Shown here piece by piece: positions 1-12,136 of a stretch of DNA of 64,000 nucleotides. The DNA comes from SURF-28 sp034521465 (GTDB lineage Bacteria > Bacteroidota > Ignavibacteria > Ignavibacteriales > Melioribacteraceae): contig JAXHMN010000016.1 in NCBI GenBank assembly GCA_034521465.1, positions 496,001 to 560,000 of the forward strand, written 5' to 3'. Every line of letters begins with the position of its first letter. Position 1 is the stretch's first letter. Both the position numbers and the translations under genes were made by a program. Below the pieces are notes generated by a model that worked only from the letters and a program-made list of their open reading frames with translations, was not told where the DNA came from and did no database searches.

Positions 1-1
1 A

Positions 2-451
2 GCAGGAATAATGAAACTTTCTCCGAGGGATCCCAAGGAATCAATATTAACAAAAAAAGGGTGGATTTTTATTTGGTTTTTCGGAGTAGTTATTGCTGCA
101 TCTATTATAGCTTCGTTTGCTTTAGCGCAAGTTTGGCTCGATTATTCCGAGCCCGAAGCAGTAACTATTGCATTTTTAACTTTGGGCTTTTCTCGCCTCT
201 GGCATGTATTTAACATGCGAAGTCCCGATTCTAATTTATTTATAAACGAGATCACAAAAAATAAATTTGTTTGGATTGCATTTCTGATTTGTTTCTTCCT
301 GTTATTCGCGGCAATTTATTTACCCTTTGTTGCAAATATCTTGGATACACATGTTCCAACAATTCAAGGATGGCTGCTCGTAATAATTGTTAGTTTAGTT
401 CCGCTTATAATTGGTCAGCTATTAAAGTTGTTAAAAATCAAACTACAGTAG
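2..451 (+). CDS. Cation-transporting P-type ATPase, C-terminal part (cut by window edge)
   Basis: The frame is open from the first bases of the window, so the ATG at 11 is probably internal. What is visible is the C-terminal membrane domain of a P2-type (calcium/cation) ATPase: a PRDPKESILTKKGW cytosolic loop, then four hydrophobic segments, with the family signature FLTLGFSRLWHVFNMRS between the first and second pairs. The catalytic P, N and A domains (DKTGT motif) would lie upstream, outside the window. The protein would pump Ca2+ or a related cation across the inner membrane; the substrate cannot be told from this part. The family assignment rests on the Cation_ATPase_C pattern and is fairly sure. 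Confidence 0.8.
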   Translation, partial: AGIMKLSPRDPKESILTKKGWIFIWFFGVVIAASIIASFALAQVWLDYSEPEAVTIAFLTLGFSRLWHVFNMRSPDSNLFINEITKNKFVWIAFLICFFLLFAAIYLPFVANILDTHVPTIQGWLLVIIVSLVPLIIGQLLKLLKIKLQ

Positions 452-639
452 TGATTGAATCTTTTTAACGAAAGATTGCATGACAAATATATTATCCCGG
501 TGAATACAATAAAAAGACAAATTGGTATTTATTGGTTTCTTCACTATTTTTGAATATCATTTTTTCGCTGAAAAATTTCTTGCCGAAGTTTTCTGCGTGA
601 GTAAAATCAAATCAGATTTTTTCGATAATCAACAGTAGA

Positions 640-1878
640 ATGAGTAGACAAATGTTAAGAAAAATCATATTTACGATACTAATATCATCAAGCATAGTTT
701 TTAGTGATGGTCATTTAAAACGACATGAAAAACCATTTAAGATTTTCTTCGATCAAGGCGGATCGGTATTTAATTATCTTCAAACAGATGTTAACTGGGT
801 TGATATAGTTCGTGATCCAAAGTTAGCTGAGATTCATATACTATTAAATTCTGTTGCTTCGGGTGGCGGCGGAAGGGAGTATACAATTACTTTTATCGGG
901 CAAAACGGTTTTGCTGGTTTAGATGATACACTGAAATATTCTTTCCCTCAAAATGTTTCGGTTGATGAAAGAAATGAACAATTAGTAAGGTTAATAAAAG
1001 TTGGTCTTGCGCGATATGTTGCCGAAACTCCTTACAGCAAGTTTTTATCGATCGATTTTGACCGTGTATTTGATGAAACAAAAATTGAAGACGACTGGGA
1101 TGGATGGGTTTTCAGCGTCGGCCTTGATGGTTCTTTTCGTGGTGAAGAATCTCAAGAAGAACTTTACTGGCAGCTCAGCGGTGACATTGACAGAGTCAAA
1201 GAAGAAACTAAGTTAATGATCAATGCAAGGATGTCCAATGAACTCGATATTTATCGCAGCGATGAAGGCGAATCGAGTTCTTCAACGCGGAACAGACTTC
1301 TCAATTTAATGCATGTTTGGTCTGTAACCGATCATTTTTCCGCAGGATTTTTTACCGGAGCAAATAACAGCACATATGACAATCTCAAGTTATCGTACAA
1401 TTTTTACCCGGCAATCGAGTACAATGTTTTTCCTTACAGATTGGCAGCTCGTAAAACCTTTTCATTTTTATACAGAATCGGATATGTGCATAACGATTAT
1501 TATAACCGAACCATTTTCATGAAGGAAAAAGAAGACCTGTTCAAGCAATCTCTTAGCATCGGTTATCGTATGAATGAAACTTGGGGCGAAGCTCATTTTT
1601 ATTTAACCGCAGCTAATTATCTTCATGATTTTGATAAGAACAAACTTAATCTATGGAGCCGCCTTGCTTATAAATTAACCGGTTCGCTAAGCTTTACCGT
1701 TCAAGCCGAAGTTTCGTACATAAATGATCAGCTTCATTTAGAGCAGGAAGGTGCAACGCTCGAAGAGATTTTGCTTAACCAAAAGAGTTTATCGACAAAT
1801 TATCAATACCGGTTCCGGCTTGGTTTCAAGTATACCTTTGGTTCTATTTACAATAATATTGTTAATACCAGATTTTAA
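640..1878 (+). CDS. Uncharacterised outer-membrane beta-barrel protein
   Basis: 412 residues with an N-terminal signal peptide (hydrophobic IIFTILISSSIVFS, residues about 8-21). Residues about 30-130 form a soluble domain with VNWVDIVRDPKLAEIHILL and ASGGGGREYTITFIGQ. The rest alternates polar and aromatic residues, as barrel strands do, and ends in the strand RFRLGFKYTFGSIYNNIVNTRF-like tail with a terminal Phe, the usual outer-membrane insertion signal. The N-terminal pattern resembles a widespread unnamed family of periplasmic-domain plus barrel proteins in Bacteroidota and Gemmatimonadota. The start is preceded by no strong Shine-Dalgarno; the second Met (residue 5) is an alternative. Substrate and partners are unknown. 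Confidence 0.6.
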   Translation: MSRQMLRKIIFTILISSSIVFSDGHLKRHEKPFKIFFDQGGSVFNYLQTDVNWVDIVRDPKLAEIHILLNSVASGGGGREYTITFIGQNGFAGLDDTLKYSFPQNVSVDERNEQLVRLIKVGLARYVAETPYSKFLSIDFDRVFDETKIEDDWDGWVFSVGLDGSFRGEESQEELYWQLSGDIDRVKEETKLMINARMSNELDIYRSDEGESSSSTRNRLLNLMHVWSVTDHFSAGFFTGANNSTYDNLKLSYNFYPAIEYNVFPYRLAARKTFSFLYRIGYVHNDYYNRTIFMKEKEDLFKQSLSIGYRMNETWGEAHFYLTAANYLHDFDKNKLNLWSRLAYKLTGSLSFTVQAEVSYINDQLHLEQEGATLEEILLNQKSLSTNYQYRFRLGFKYTFGSIYNNIVNTRF

Positions 1879-2104
1879 TTAGACCGCTTAAATATTTCAT
1901 TCTGTTTATCAGTTTATTTTGTGTATCTTTGAAACGTTAAAAAATGCTCATTGCAGACGGATGATTTTTTAACCTTTCAAACTGTTGTTAGTAAATGTTA
2001 GACTTGCCTGAACTTCTCGATTTACCCCAGCCTGTTGAATCTTACTAAATTAAAATCAACCGAAATTATGGGCATACTCCATATATATAATTTAAAGGAA
2101 GAAG

Positions 2105-3835
2105 ATGGTTTCATTTAAAGAACTCGGCTTTGATAAAAATATTTTAAAAGCCGTTGAAGAATTAGGATTCGTTGATCCTATGCCGGTTCAAAACGAAGTT
2201 ATTCCGTTGATGCTTCAAGAAAAACCGAAAGATATAATTGCACTAGCACAAACCGGAACCGGTAAAACAGCGGCATTCGGATTGCCGATTATTCAAAACA
2301 TTGATTCGAAAACAAAAGGTGTTCAGTATTTAATTATTAGTCCGACACGAGAATTATGTCTGCAAATCACAGACGACTTGATCGATTATTCAAAATACTT
2401 TGATAATGTAAAAATTGCGGCTGTATTCGGTGGATCAAGTATGGATAGACAAATTGATAAACTGAAGCGGGGCGCTCAAATTGTTTCTGCAACTCCGGGT
2501 AGGTTGTACGATCTTATAAGAAGAAAGGTTATCGATCTTGAAAACGTGAAAGCTGTTGTTTTGGATGAAGCAGATGAAATGTTAAACATGGGTTTTAAAG
2601 AAGACCTCGAAGCAATTCTTGAAGAGACACCAAAAAGCAGAAACACATATATGTTTTCTGCTACGATGCCTGATCAATTGCTTAAGATTGCAAATAAGTA
2701 CATGAACAAACCTGTTGAAGTGACAATTGGCAAAAAGAATGCGGGCGCCGAAAACGTAAAACATATCAGTTATTTTGTTCAGGCAAAAGACAGGTACTTA
2801 GCTTTGAAAAGGATTGTAGATTATTATCCCGATATATATGGTATTGTTTTTTGCAGAACTCGTCAGGAAACAAAAGAAGTGGCGGAAAAACTTATACAAG
2901 ACGGATATAACGCTGAAGCGCTTCACGGTGATCTTTCACAGCAGCAGCGCGAAGTTGTGATGGGTAAATTTAGAATTCGGCATACTTCATTACTTGTTGC
3001 AACCGATGTAGCAGCCCGCGGTTTAGATGTTGATGACCTTTCACACATTATCAACTATAACTTACCGGATGAACTTGAAATTTATACGCACCGAAGCGGC
3101 AGAACCGGCAGAGCAGGAAAACATGGTACTTCAATTGTAATAGCTAATATGAAAGAAAAAGGTAAGATTAGAGCAATTGAAGGAAAGGTGAACAAAAAAT
3201 TTGAAACCCTGCCGATTCCCTCAGGTAAAGAAATTTGTGAAAAACAATTATTTAATTTGATCGATAAAGTAGAAAAAGTAGAAGTCGATTATACACATGT
3301 TGAAGAATTTCTACCAACCATTTACAAAAAACTGGAGTGGATGGACAGAACCGAACTTATACAAAGGTTTGTTTCAATTGAGTTTAATCGCTTCTTGGAT
3401 TATTATAAAAATTTACCAGAGCTAAATGTACCAACAGGTAAAAGTGAACGCGGCGTAAAAACCACAGTAAAAAGAGCGGGTAATTATAACCGTTACTTTA
3501 TTAATCTTGGTAATCGTGACGGACTAAATCCGGTGACAATGATCGGAATGATTAAAGATTATTCCGGAATAAAATCAATTGACATTGGTGATATAGAAAT
3601 AATGAAGAACTTTTCCTTCTTTGAAGCAGATGCAAATTACAGTAAAGAAATATTGTCCGGCTTCTCAGGATTAAAAGTTAAAGGTAGAGAAGTTAATGTG
3701 GAAACGGCTGAGAAAAAGAAAAATGACGGTGAACGAAAAAGTTATTCAGGAAAACGGGCAAGAAGTAAAGGAAAATCCAGGCGAGATGATAAACCCAAAA
3801 GCCGTGACTCAAGAAAAAGAAAAAGTAGAAAGTAG
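2105..3835 (+). CDS. deaD: DEAD-box ATP-dependent RNA helicase with DbpA-type RNA-binding domain
   Basis: 576 residues. The two RecA-like domains carry all helicase motifs: Q motif (FKELGF...PVQ, residues 4-30), motif I AQTGTGKT (48-55), PTREL, TPGR (130-133), DEAD (154-157), SAT (185-187), VATDVAARGLDV and HRSGRTGRAG. A DbpA-like RRM follows at about 465-545 (RYFINLGNRDGLNP...), and the protein ends in a Lys/Arg/Ser-rich tail. This is the CsdA/DeaD type that remodels structured RNA, in ribosome assembly, mRNA decay and cold adaptation; which of these roles applies here is inference. An AAGGAAGAAG Shine-Dalgarno precedes the ATG. It is intact, unlike many neighbours. Confidence 0.93.
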   Translation: MVSFKELGFDKNILKAVEELGFVDPMPVQNEVIPLMLQEKPKDIIALAQTGTGKTAAFGLPIIQNIDSKTKGVQYLIISPTRELCLQITDDLIDYSKYFDNVKIAAVFGGSSMDRQIDKLKRGAQIVSATPGRLYDLIRRKVIDLENVKAVVLDEADEMLNMGFKEDLEAILEETPKSRNTYMFSATMPDQLLKIANKYMNKPVEVTIGKKNAGAENVKHISYFVQAKDRYLALKRIVDYYPDIYGIVFCRTRQETKEVAEKLIQDGYNAEALHGDLSQQQREVVMGKFRIRHTSLLVATDVAARGLDVDDLSHIINYNLPDELEIYTHRSGRTGRAGKHGTSIVIANMKEKGKIRAIEGKVNKKFETLPIPSGKEICEKQLFNLIDKVEKVEVDYTHVEEFLPTIYKKLEWMDRTELIQRFVSIEFNRFLDYYKNLPELNVPTGKSERGVKTTVKRAGNYNRYFINLGNRDGLNPVTMIGMIKDYSGIKSIDIGDIEIMKNFSFFEADANYSKEILSGFSGLKVKGREVNVETAEKKKNDGERKSYSGKRARSKGKSRRDDKPKSRDSRKRKSRK

Positions 3836-3874
3836 TTGTTTTCAGAAAATAGAAAATTGAGGTGGAAAGTCTGA

Positions 3875-4737
3875 ATGAGAAAGGTTGCCTTCCTTTCAAT
3901 GGATACCCTTGAAGCTTTTGAATGTTATGACGATTTACTTGTTTCTCCGCTGAAAAAATTAAACTGGAAAGTTGACACAATTTCTTGGAAACGTAACAAT
4001 GTTGATTGGAAAGATTACGATGCCGTCATTATCCGCTCAACATGGGATTATCAAGATGATGTTAATGAGTTTATCAATAAGCTAGAGTTGATAAACTCTA
4101 AAACTCATCTCGAAAATAATCTCGAAATAATGAAATGGAACATTGACAAAACTTACCTTAAAGAACTTGAAGAAAAAGATATAAAAATCGTTCCGTCAAT
4201 CTGGCGAGAAAGTTTTGATAGCAATGAATTATCACATTTCTTCGACAAATTAAATACCGATGAAATAATTATAAAACCAACCGTCAGCGCAAATGCTGAT
4301 AATACTTTCAGACTGAAATTAGAAAATCTTGATACTCACATCTCGATACTAGATACTGCCTTCAAAAATCGTCCTTTTGTAGTACAACCATTTATGAAAA
4401 ATATTATTACCGAAGGCGAATACTCCCTTTTTACTTCGGTGGTCAGTACAGTCACACGATTCTAAAAACTCCAAAACAAAATGATTTTAGAGTTCAGGAA
4501 GAACACGGCGGTATATTAAAACTGGTTGAACCGAATGAAGCGATGCAAGTAAAATCCAAAGAGATTTTAAATAAGTTAGAACATGATTTACTCTATGCGA
4601 GAATAGACTTTGTTCGAACATCCGATAATGAATTTGCTCTAATGGAATTAGAACTTATCGAACCTTCCTTGTACTTCAACATGGATCCAGAATCTCCTAA
4701 AAGATTTGCAGAAATTTTTGATGAATGGATGGGATAA
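3875..4737 (+). CDS. ATP-grasp family protein (RimK/glutathione-synthetase-like), one frameshift
   Basis: The first frame (3875-4465) and the frame ending at 4737 join into one protein of about 287 residues if a single T is added to the TTTTT run near 4428, restoring EGEYSLFYFGGQYSHTILK. The N-terminal pre-ATP-grasp part includes VIIRSTWDYQDD (residues about 52-63). The ATP-grasp core includes the lysine strand DEIIIKPTVSANADN and the acidic metal-binding end ARIDFVRTSDNEFALMELELIEPSLYF. These proteins ligate a carboxylate to an amine or thiol using ATP; the substrate is not evident. It lies 39 bp after the helicase and could be cotranscribed with it. The break sits in a homopolymer, so it is probably a sequencing error. 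Confidence 0.75.
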
Positions 4738-5304
4738 CAATTCTTAACTCTTAATCCTAATCTTAAGCTGGTATAAAATTGCCTGGAATGATTAAGAGTA
4801 GGAGTTAATTTAAGATAATTAGTGACTGGAAACACCACAGCAGAACCGCTGAGGGGGAGCCTGTTTTATATCTGAAGTGCTTCTGTCAATTTCTTCAACA
4901 ACCGATTAGACCGCTCTTAGTCTCTATCTCTCTCTATGACTTTGTTTTGAAAGTGCTTATACAAGTTCTTTCACGACTTTCGTATTTCTTCTTTTTGATA
5001 GAAAAACTAGAAGTAGGTTTTAAGTCTTCTCTCCGGGAATTCTTTTTTTTATGGGAAATGTTTTCTTTAAACACGTACGTTAAAACAGCTTGAAACTTTC
5101 TTCTTCCTATTGACTTATTGCTATACGAATTGCGTCCGGAAATTAATTTTGGTAATATTTGAGGAAAGGATCATCATTTTTCAATTAATAACCAAAGACA
5201 AGTTTTACGGATAAGAATTATAGAAACTCTCTCAATTAAAAATTTGGCATCTATTAATAAAAAATTGCTGCTAAAAATTTTTCCTTGAGATTGCAGTAAC
5301 CGGA
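4738..5304. other. Long intergenic gap before the sensor-kinase island
   Basis: No convincing gene. Just after the ATP-grasp stop an imperfect inverted repeat (TTAACTCTTAATC at 4744-4756 against GATTAAGAG...AGTTAA at 4790-4808) could act as a terminator, but it has a long loop and no T run. The last 60 bases hold the probable signal-peptide start of the following kinase: AAATTGCTGCTAAAAATTTT reads KLLLKIF, one base out of frame with the downstream IAVTGLLYIIGF. Confidence 0.4.
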
Positions 5305-8300
5305 TTGTTGTATATAATCGGTTTTACAACTGAAATTTATACACAACCGGGGAACATTCGATTCGAAATTTTGAATGACGACAACGGGCTTTCCAATAAT
5401 ACCGTAAATGCAATTGAGCAAGATTCATTGGGTTTTTTATGGTTTGCGACAGATTACGGCGTTAACAAATATGATGGTTATAAATTTAACGTCTTCACTT
5501 CAAATCCTGCCGATTCATTCAGTATACCGCACAATAAAGTCCGGGCACTTTATACCGACAGCCAAAATAGATTGTGGCTCGGGACTTCGGGAGGTCTGAG
5601 TAATTACGATCATCGAAAAGAACAATTCATAAATTATCTGCCAGAATTTTATGTGCGGGCTTTTGCGGAAAGTGAACCGGGCATTCTATGGCTTGGCACT
5701 TCAAAAGGATTAATAAAATTCAACGCGGCTTCAGGAAACTATAAACACTACAATCTTGCACCAGATTATGCAGAAGAGAATGGAAAGTATTCTATCATTG
5801 CTTTAGCGTTCGATTATGAAGGGTATTTATGGATTGCTACCGATGGGCAAGGTGTATTTAGATTTGAGAGCGAAAGTGAGACGTTTAAAAACTACAGTTC
5901 AGGCAACTCGGCAAACAGTATCAGCAGTGATGTTGTACTTTGTGTGTATGAGGACTCTAAGAAAAGACTCTGGTTCGGTACTAGAGACGGGCTTAATTTA
6001 TACGATAGAAAGAAAGATAACTTCGTTATCTTCAATGAAAAAAAGGATAATATAAAAAGCGATGTTATATTTTCCATAACAGAGGATAATAATGGCACAC
6101 TTTGGATCGGCAGTTACAAGGGAATTACAAGATACAACATTGAAGAAAACCACATGATTCATTATACCAATAAACTCTCCAATCCATACAGTATCAGTAC
6201 AAACCTTGTAAGATGTATCTTCTTTTCAAATGATGATATTCTTTGGATCGGAACCCGGGACGGCGGAATAAATAAATACGATTTACATAAAGGCATGTTT
6301 ATTACCTACGACCGGCATTATGAAAATAATTCTAATCTGACGAGCAATATTATTAGTTGTATTTATGAAGAATGAAAATACCGACATTTGGTTTGGAACC
6401 AAAGATGAAGGTGTTTTCAAATACAACAGAAAGAACGGTACTTATAAACATTTTTCAAATAATCCTTTCGATTCGAGAAGTCTCAGTAACGATAAAATCC
6501 TATCACTGATCATTGATAGTGAAGGTACGGTTTGGGTGGGAACTTACGGGGAGGTTTAAATAAGTATAATAAAGAAACCGGAAATTTTGAAAGATACCTG
6601 CACAATCCGGATGATCCGACGAGTATCACATCGAACGTAATTCAATATCTCTTTGAAGATTCCGAAGGAGTTCTGTGGGTGGGAACAGACGGCGGCGGCT
6701 TGAATCGGTTTAACCGCGATTCCGAAACCTTCACAAAAATTGATCTGACTGCATCTGACTCGGCGGATTATCAAGTTAAAACAATTTTAAATGTTTATGA
6801 GGACAGCAAGAAAAATTTGTGGATCGGTTCAAATAATAGTGGACTCTTTAAGCTGGAGAGGGGAACCGGCACCTTCACTTCCTATTTATACGATCCCTCT
6901 AAACCGGATAAAAAAAACGTGCAGCAAGTGATTGTAATTGAAGAAGACTTAAACAGCAACTTGTGGCTGGGCGGCGGTGAAGGTCTCTACAAGTTTAACA
7001 TCGCGGCAAATGAACTAACGCATTACACCGCCAACAACAGCGGGCTGCCTCACAATTTGGTCTTTGGCATTTTAACCGATAGCGATAACAATTTGTGGAT
7101 CAGCACCGAAAAAGGATTAAGCAGAGTTTGATCAATCGAACGAATACATTTAAAAGTTATTACAAGGAAGACGGTCTTCAGGGAAACGAATTTGGAATAA
7201 ACTCATTTCACAAAGGGAAGAGCGGTAGATTTTACTTTGGCGGAACAAACGGTATGAATGAATTCTACCGAGTGAAATAAAAGGAAATAAAACAATTCCA
7301 CCGGTTTTGATAACTGATTTTTATCTATTTGATCAAAGAATTTCGGCTAGTGATTCAAATTATTTAAGCGAAAGTATTCATTTTACTGAGCAGATTACGT
7401 TGGATTATACCGATTATATTTTCTCCTTCGGTTTTACTGCACTTAACTATCATAAGCCTTCACAGAATAGATTTATGTATAAACTTGAAGGATTCGATCG
7501 CGAATGGGTCAAGGCAAATAGCAATTACAGAAGAGCTGCGTATACAAATATTCCGAGCGGTGAATATATATTCAAAGTTAAAGCGGCAAACAATGATGGA
7601 TATTGGAATGATAAACCAGCCGAAGTTAGATTAATTATTCTCCCGCCATACTGGCAAACTTGGTGGTTCTATTTAAGTGTAGCTTTGTTCTTAATCGGTT
7701 TGTTTTATACTGTATATAGATTTAGAGTAAACAAAATTTTAGAGATGGAAAAACTGCGAATAAAAATTGCAAGCGATCTTCATGATGAGGTTGGATCAAC
7801 ATTGACAAAAGTCTCTATGCGTGCCGAAATGTTAGAGACAGAAACAAAAGACTCCAAAAGTGCAGCAGCCCTTAAACGAATTTCTGAACAGTCCAGAGAA
7901 GCTAGTCTCAACCATGCGGGATATTGTCTGGTCAATTGATTCACGATACGACAAATTTGAAGACCTTGTTACTAAAATAAAAGATACGGCACATTTGCTT
8001 CTTTCGGAACAAGGTGTAGAAGTAGAATTAAAAACAAGCGGAATGAAAAACGATGAAGAATTACCGCTGAACTTTAGACAAAATGTATTTCTAATTCTGA
8101 AAGAAGCTCTAAATAATGTTGCAAAACATTCTAATGCCGACAAAGTTGTGATCAATATAAATAATTCAAAAGATGAATTTGTAATGAAAGTTCAAGATAA
8201 CGGATCTAATTTCAATCAAAAGAAAAATTATAGCGGACAAGGATTAAAAAATATGCAAATGCGTGCAGGAAAAATTGACGGTGACAATTGAATTGCAATC

Positions 8301-8347
8301 ATCAGAGTGGTTTTCAAATTATACTTAAAGCTGCAGCTGTCAAATAA
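5305..8347 (+). pseudogene. Two-component propeller sensor histidine kinase, copy 1 (frames broken)
   Basis: Joined frames give a membrane sensor kinase. About 13-14 Reg_prop repeats (pattern LWxGTxxGLxxYxxxxxxF, e.g. LWLGTSGGLSNYD, LWIGTRDGGINKYD) should form two 7-bladed periplasmic beta-propellers. A Y_Y_Y domain follows (FMYKLEGFDREWVKA), then one TM helix (WWFYLSVALFLIGLFYTVYRF), a HisKA_3 phosphoacceptor (DLHDEVGSTLTKVSMRAEML) and an HATPase_c domain (LKEALNNVAKHSNADKVV, GQGLKNMQMRAGK). It would sense a periplasmic ligand, perhaps a polysaccharide, and phosphorylate the NarL-type regulator just downstream. Frame breaks lie near 5283, 6373, 6549, 7117-7130, 7270, 7905, 8285 and 8308; most are single-base differences from copy 2. 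The joined C-terminus reads DGTIELQSSEGFQIILKAAAVK. Confidence 0.75.
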
Positions 8348-8355
8348 AGACACCA

Positions 8356-9081
8356 CATCGCATTAACATGCTATTGATGATTAAACAAATTTATAAGATT
8401 TTAACCACATGAAGAAAATTGCAATTATAGAAGATGATCTGGAACTAAAGAATCTACTTGAAGAATATCTGAAACAATCTAAACAATTTTGAATGTTCCA
8501 TTGCTGTTGATTCGGTTGAAGGATTCTTTGAAGAACTAAATAATGGTAATACTCCGGAAATAATTATTTCGGATATTGGTCTGCCCGGTCTATCCGGTGA
8601 TGAAGGTCTAATTAAAATAAAAGAAGCTCTGCCTGAAGTTGACAGTTGTTATGCTAACGGTTCATCAAGACGATGAAAAGATTTTCAAATGCTTGAAAAA
8701 TGGTGCCTCGGGTTACATATTAAAAAAATGCACCGTTAAGTGAAATTAAAGATTATATAGATATTTTAAGTTCCGGCGGCGCGCCAATGTCTCCTCAGAT
8801 TGCACGCAAAGTTGTGGACTTTTTCCAGCCACATAAAAAACTTGAGAAACCATTAACCGAACGAGAAAATGATGTTGTTAACGCATTGGTTGAAGGTCTG
8901 AGTTATAAATTAATTGCCTCCAAATTAGATATTTCAATTGACACTGTGCGTCAGCATATAAGAAATGTTTACAGAAAATTGAGTGTAAACTCAAAAGCGC
9001 GAAGTTATCGCCAAGAAGCTCCGCGGCGAAATTTAAGACTTAAAACAAAAAAGATGAAATATCGCATTAACATGCTATTGA
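8356..9081 (+). repeat. Response-regulator cassette 1 bounded by direct repeats
   Basis: The left repeat at 8356-8377 and the right repeat at 9061-9081 both contain CGCATTAACATGCTATTGA. They enclose the regulator gene and are 704 bases apart. The left copy is followed in all three cassettes by the same leader (TGATTAAACAAATTTAT...TTTTAACC) up to the ATG; the right copy is preceded by AAAAAAGATGAAAT. Downstream of the right repeat the sequence changes at once to the body of kinase copy 2. Confidence 0.8.
8409..9036 (+). pseudogene. NarL/LuxR-type response regulator, copy 1 (frames broken)
   Basis: Joined frames give a protein of about 209 residues. The receiver domain begins KKIAIIEDDLELKNLL (acidic pocket EDD) and carries the phosphoacceptor Asp in IIISDIGLPGLSGDEG, MLTVHQDD for the switch Thr, and GYILKNAPL for the conserved Lys. 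The C-terminal LuxR-type HTH reads LTERENDVVNALVEGLSYKLIASKLDISIDTVRQHIRNVYRKL. It should act as DNA-binding output of the kinase upstream. Frame breaks are near 8486 (CAATTTTGAATG, an extra T also found in copies 2 and 3), 8651, 8730 and 8998; the last fuses the frame into the start of kinase copy 2. Confidence 0.75.
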
Positions 9082-12000
9082 AAAGGCGGGGAAATATTCG
9101 ATTTGAAATTTTGAATGACGACAACGGGCTGTCCAATAATACCGTAAATGCAATTGAGCAAGATTCCCTGGGCTTTTTATGGTTCGCGACAGATTACGGC
9201 GTTAACAAATATGATGGTTATAAATTTAACGTCTTCACTTCAAATCCTGCCGATTCATTCAGTATACCGCACAATAAAGTCCGGGCACTTTATACCGACA
9301 GCCAAAATAGATTGTGGCTCGGGACTTCGGGAGGTCTGAGTATTTACGATCATCGAAAAGAACAATTCATAAATTATCTGCCAGAATTTTATGTGCGGGC
9401 TTTTGCGGAAAGTGAACCGGGCATTCTATGGCTTGGCACTTCAAAAGGATTAATAAAATTCAACGCGGCTTCAGGAAACTATAAACACTACAATCTTGCA
9501 CCAGATTATGCAGAAGAGAATGGAAAGTATTCTATCATTGCTTTAGCGTTCGATTATGAAGGGTATTTATGGATTGCTACCGATGGGCAAGGTGTTTTTA
9601 GATTTGAGAGCGAAAGTGAGACGTTTGAAAGCCCAGTTCAGGCAACTCGGCAAACAGTATCAGCAGTGATGTTGTACTTTGTGTGTATGAGGACTCTAAG
9701 AAAAGACTTTGGTTCGGTACTAGAGACGGGCTTAATTTATACGATAGAAAGAAAGATAACTTCGTTATCTTCAATGAAAAAAGGATAATATAAAAAGCGA
9801 TGTTATATTTTCCATAACAGAGGATAATAATGGCACACTTTGGATCGGCAGTTACAAGGGAATTACAAGATACAACATTGAAGAAAACCACATTATTCAT
9901 TATACCAATAAACTCTCCAATCCATACAGTATCAGTACAAACCTTGTAAGATGTATCTTCTTTTCAAATGATGATATTCTTTGGATCGGAACCCGGAACA
10001 GCGGAATAAATAAATACGATTTACATAAAGGCATGTTTATTACCTACGACCGGCATTATGAAAATAATTCTAATCTGACGAGCAATATTATTAGTTGTAT
10101 TTATGAAGATGAAAATACCGACATTTGGTTTGGAACCAAAGATGAAGGTGTTTTCAAGTACAACAGAAAGAACGGTACTTATAAACATTTTTCAAATAAT
10201 CCTTTCGATTCGAGAAGTCTCAGTAACGATAAAATCCTATCACTGATCATTGACAGTGAAGGTACGGTTTGGGTGGGAACTTACGGGGAAGGTTTAAATA
10301 AGTATAATAAAGAAACCGGAAATTTTGAAAGATACCTGCACAATCCGGATGATCCGACGAGTATCACATCGAACGTAATTCAATATCTCTTTGAAGATTC
10401 CGAAGGAGTTCTGTGGGTGGGAACAGACGGCGGCGGCTTGAATCGGTTTAACCGCGATTCCGAAACCTTCACAAAAATTGATTTGACTGCATCTGACTCG
10501 GCGGATTATCAAGTCAAAACGATTTTAAAATGTTATGAGGACAGCAAGAAAAATTTGTGGATCGGTACAGAATAATAGTGGACTCTTTAAGCTGGAGAGG
10601 GGAACCGGCACCTTCACTTCCTATTTATACGATCCCTCTAAACCGGATAAAAAAAACGTGCAGCAAGTGATTGTAATTGAAGAAGACTTAAAAAGCAACT
10701 TGTGGCTGGGCGGCGGTGAAGGTCTCTACAAGTTTAACATCGCGGCAAATGAACTAACGCATTACACCGCCAACAACAGCGGGCTGCCTCACAATTTGGT
10801 CTTTGGCATTTTAACCGATAGCGATAACGATTTGTGGATCAGCACCGAAAAAAGGATTAAGCAGGTTTGATCAATCGAACGAAACATTTAAAAGTTATTA
10901 CAAGGAAGACGGTCTTCAGGGAAACGAATTTGGAATAAACTCATTTCACAAAGGGAAGAGCGGCAGATTTTACTTTGGCGGAACAAACGGTATGAATGAA
11001 TTCTACCGAGTGAAATAAAAGGAAATAAAACAATTCCACCGGTTTTGATAACTGATTTTTATCTATTTGATCAAAGAATTTCGGCAAGTGATTCAAAAAT
11101 TATTTAAGCGAAAGTATTCATTTTACTGAGCAGATTACGTTGGATTATACCGATTATATTTTCTCCTTCGGTTTTACTGCACTTAACTATCATAAGCCTT
11201 CACAAAATAGATTTATGTATAAACTTGAAGGATTCGATCGCGAATGGGTCAAGGCAAATCGCAATTACCGAAGAGCTGCGTATACAAATATTCCGAGCGG
11301 GGAATATATATTCAAAGTTAAAGCGGCAAACAATGATGGATATTGGAATGATAAACCAGCCGAAGTTAGATTAATTATTCTCCCGCCATACTGGCAAACT
11401 TGGTGGTTCTATTTAAGTGTAGCTTTGTTCTTAATCGGTTTGCTTTATACTATATATAGATTTAGAGTAAACAAAATTTTAGAGATGGAAAAACTGCGAA
11501 TAAAAATTGCAAGCGATCTTCATGATGAGGTTGGATCAACATTGACCAAAGTCTCTATGCGTGCCGAAATGTTAGAGACAAAAACAAAAGACTCTAAAAG
11601 TGCGGCAAACCTTAAACGAATTTCTAGAGCAAGCACGCGAAGCTGTTTCAACCATGCGGGATATTGTCTGGTCAATTGATTCACGATACGACAAATTTGA
11701 AGACCTTGTTACTAAAATAAAAGATACGGCACATATGCTTCTTTCGGAACAAGGTGTAGAAGTAGAATTAAAAACAAGCGGAATGCAAAACGATGAAGAA
11801 TTACCGCTGAACTTTAGACAAAATGTATTTCTAATTCTGAAAGAAGCTCTAAATAATGTTGCAAAACATTCTAATGCCGACAAAGTTGTGATCAATATAA
11901 ATAATTCAAAAGATGAATTTGTAATGAAAGTTCAAGATAACGGATCTAATTTCGAACAAAAGAAAAATTATAGCGGTCAAGGATTAAAGAATATGAAAAT

Positions 12001-12136
12001 GAGAGCAGGAAAAATTAACGGAACAATAAAAATGCGATTTGAAAATGGATTTGAAATTATTTTTAAGAGCAAAAGGGCTGAAGTAAAGACATGGCATCGC
12101 ATTAACATGCTATTGATGATTAAACAAATTTATTAG
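9054..12136 (+). pseudogene. Two-component propeller sensor histidine kinase, copy 2 (no signal peptide)
   Basis: Same domain order as copy 1: Reg_prop propellers, Y_Y_Y, one TM helix (YLSVALFLIGLLYTIYRF), HisKA_3 with LHDEVGSTLTK, and HATPase_c. The copy starts inside the direct repeat of regulator cassette 1, giving the hybrid N-terminus MKYRINMLLKRRGNIRFEIL. It therefore lacks the signal peptide of copy 1 and may not be exported if expressed. Frame breaks are near 9632, 9780, 10530, 10567, 10852, 11023, 11095 and 11625. The missing C in the CTACCGAGTG stretch (near 7270 and 11010) is shared with copy 1. The C-terminal tail differs from copy 1. Confidence 0.7.
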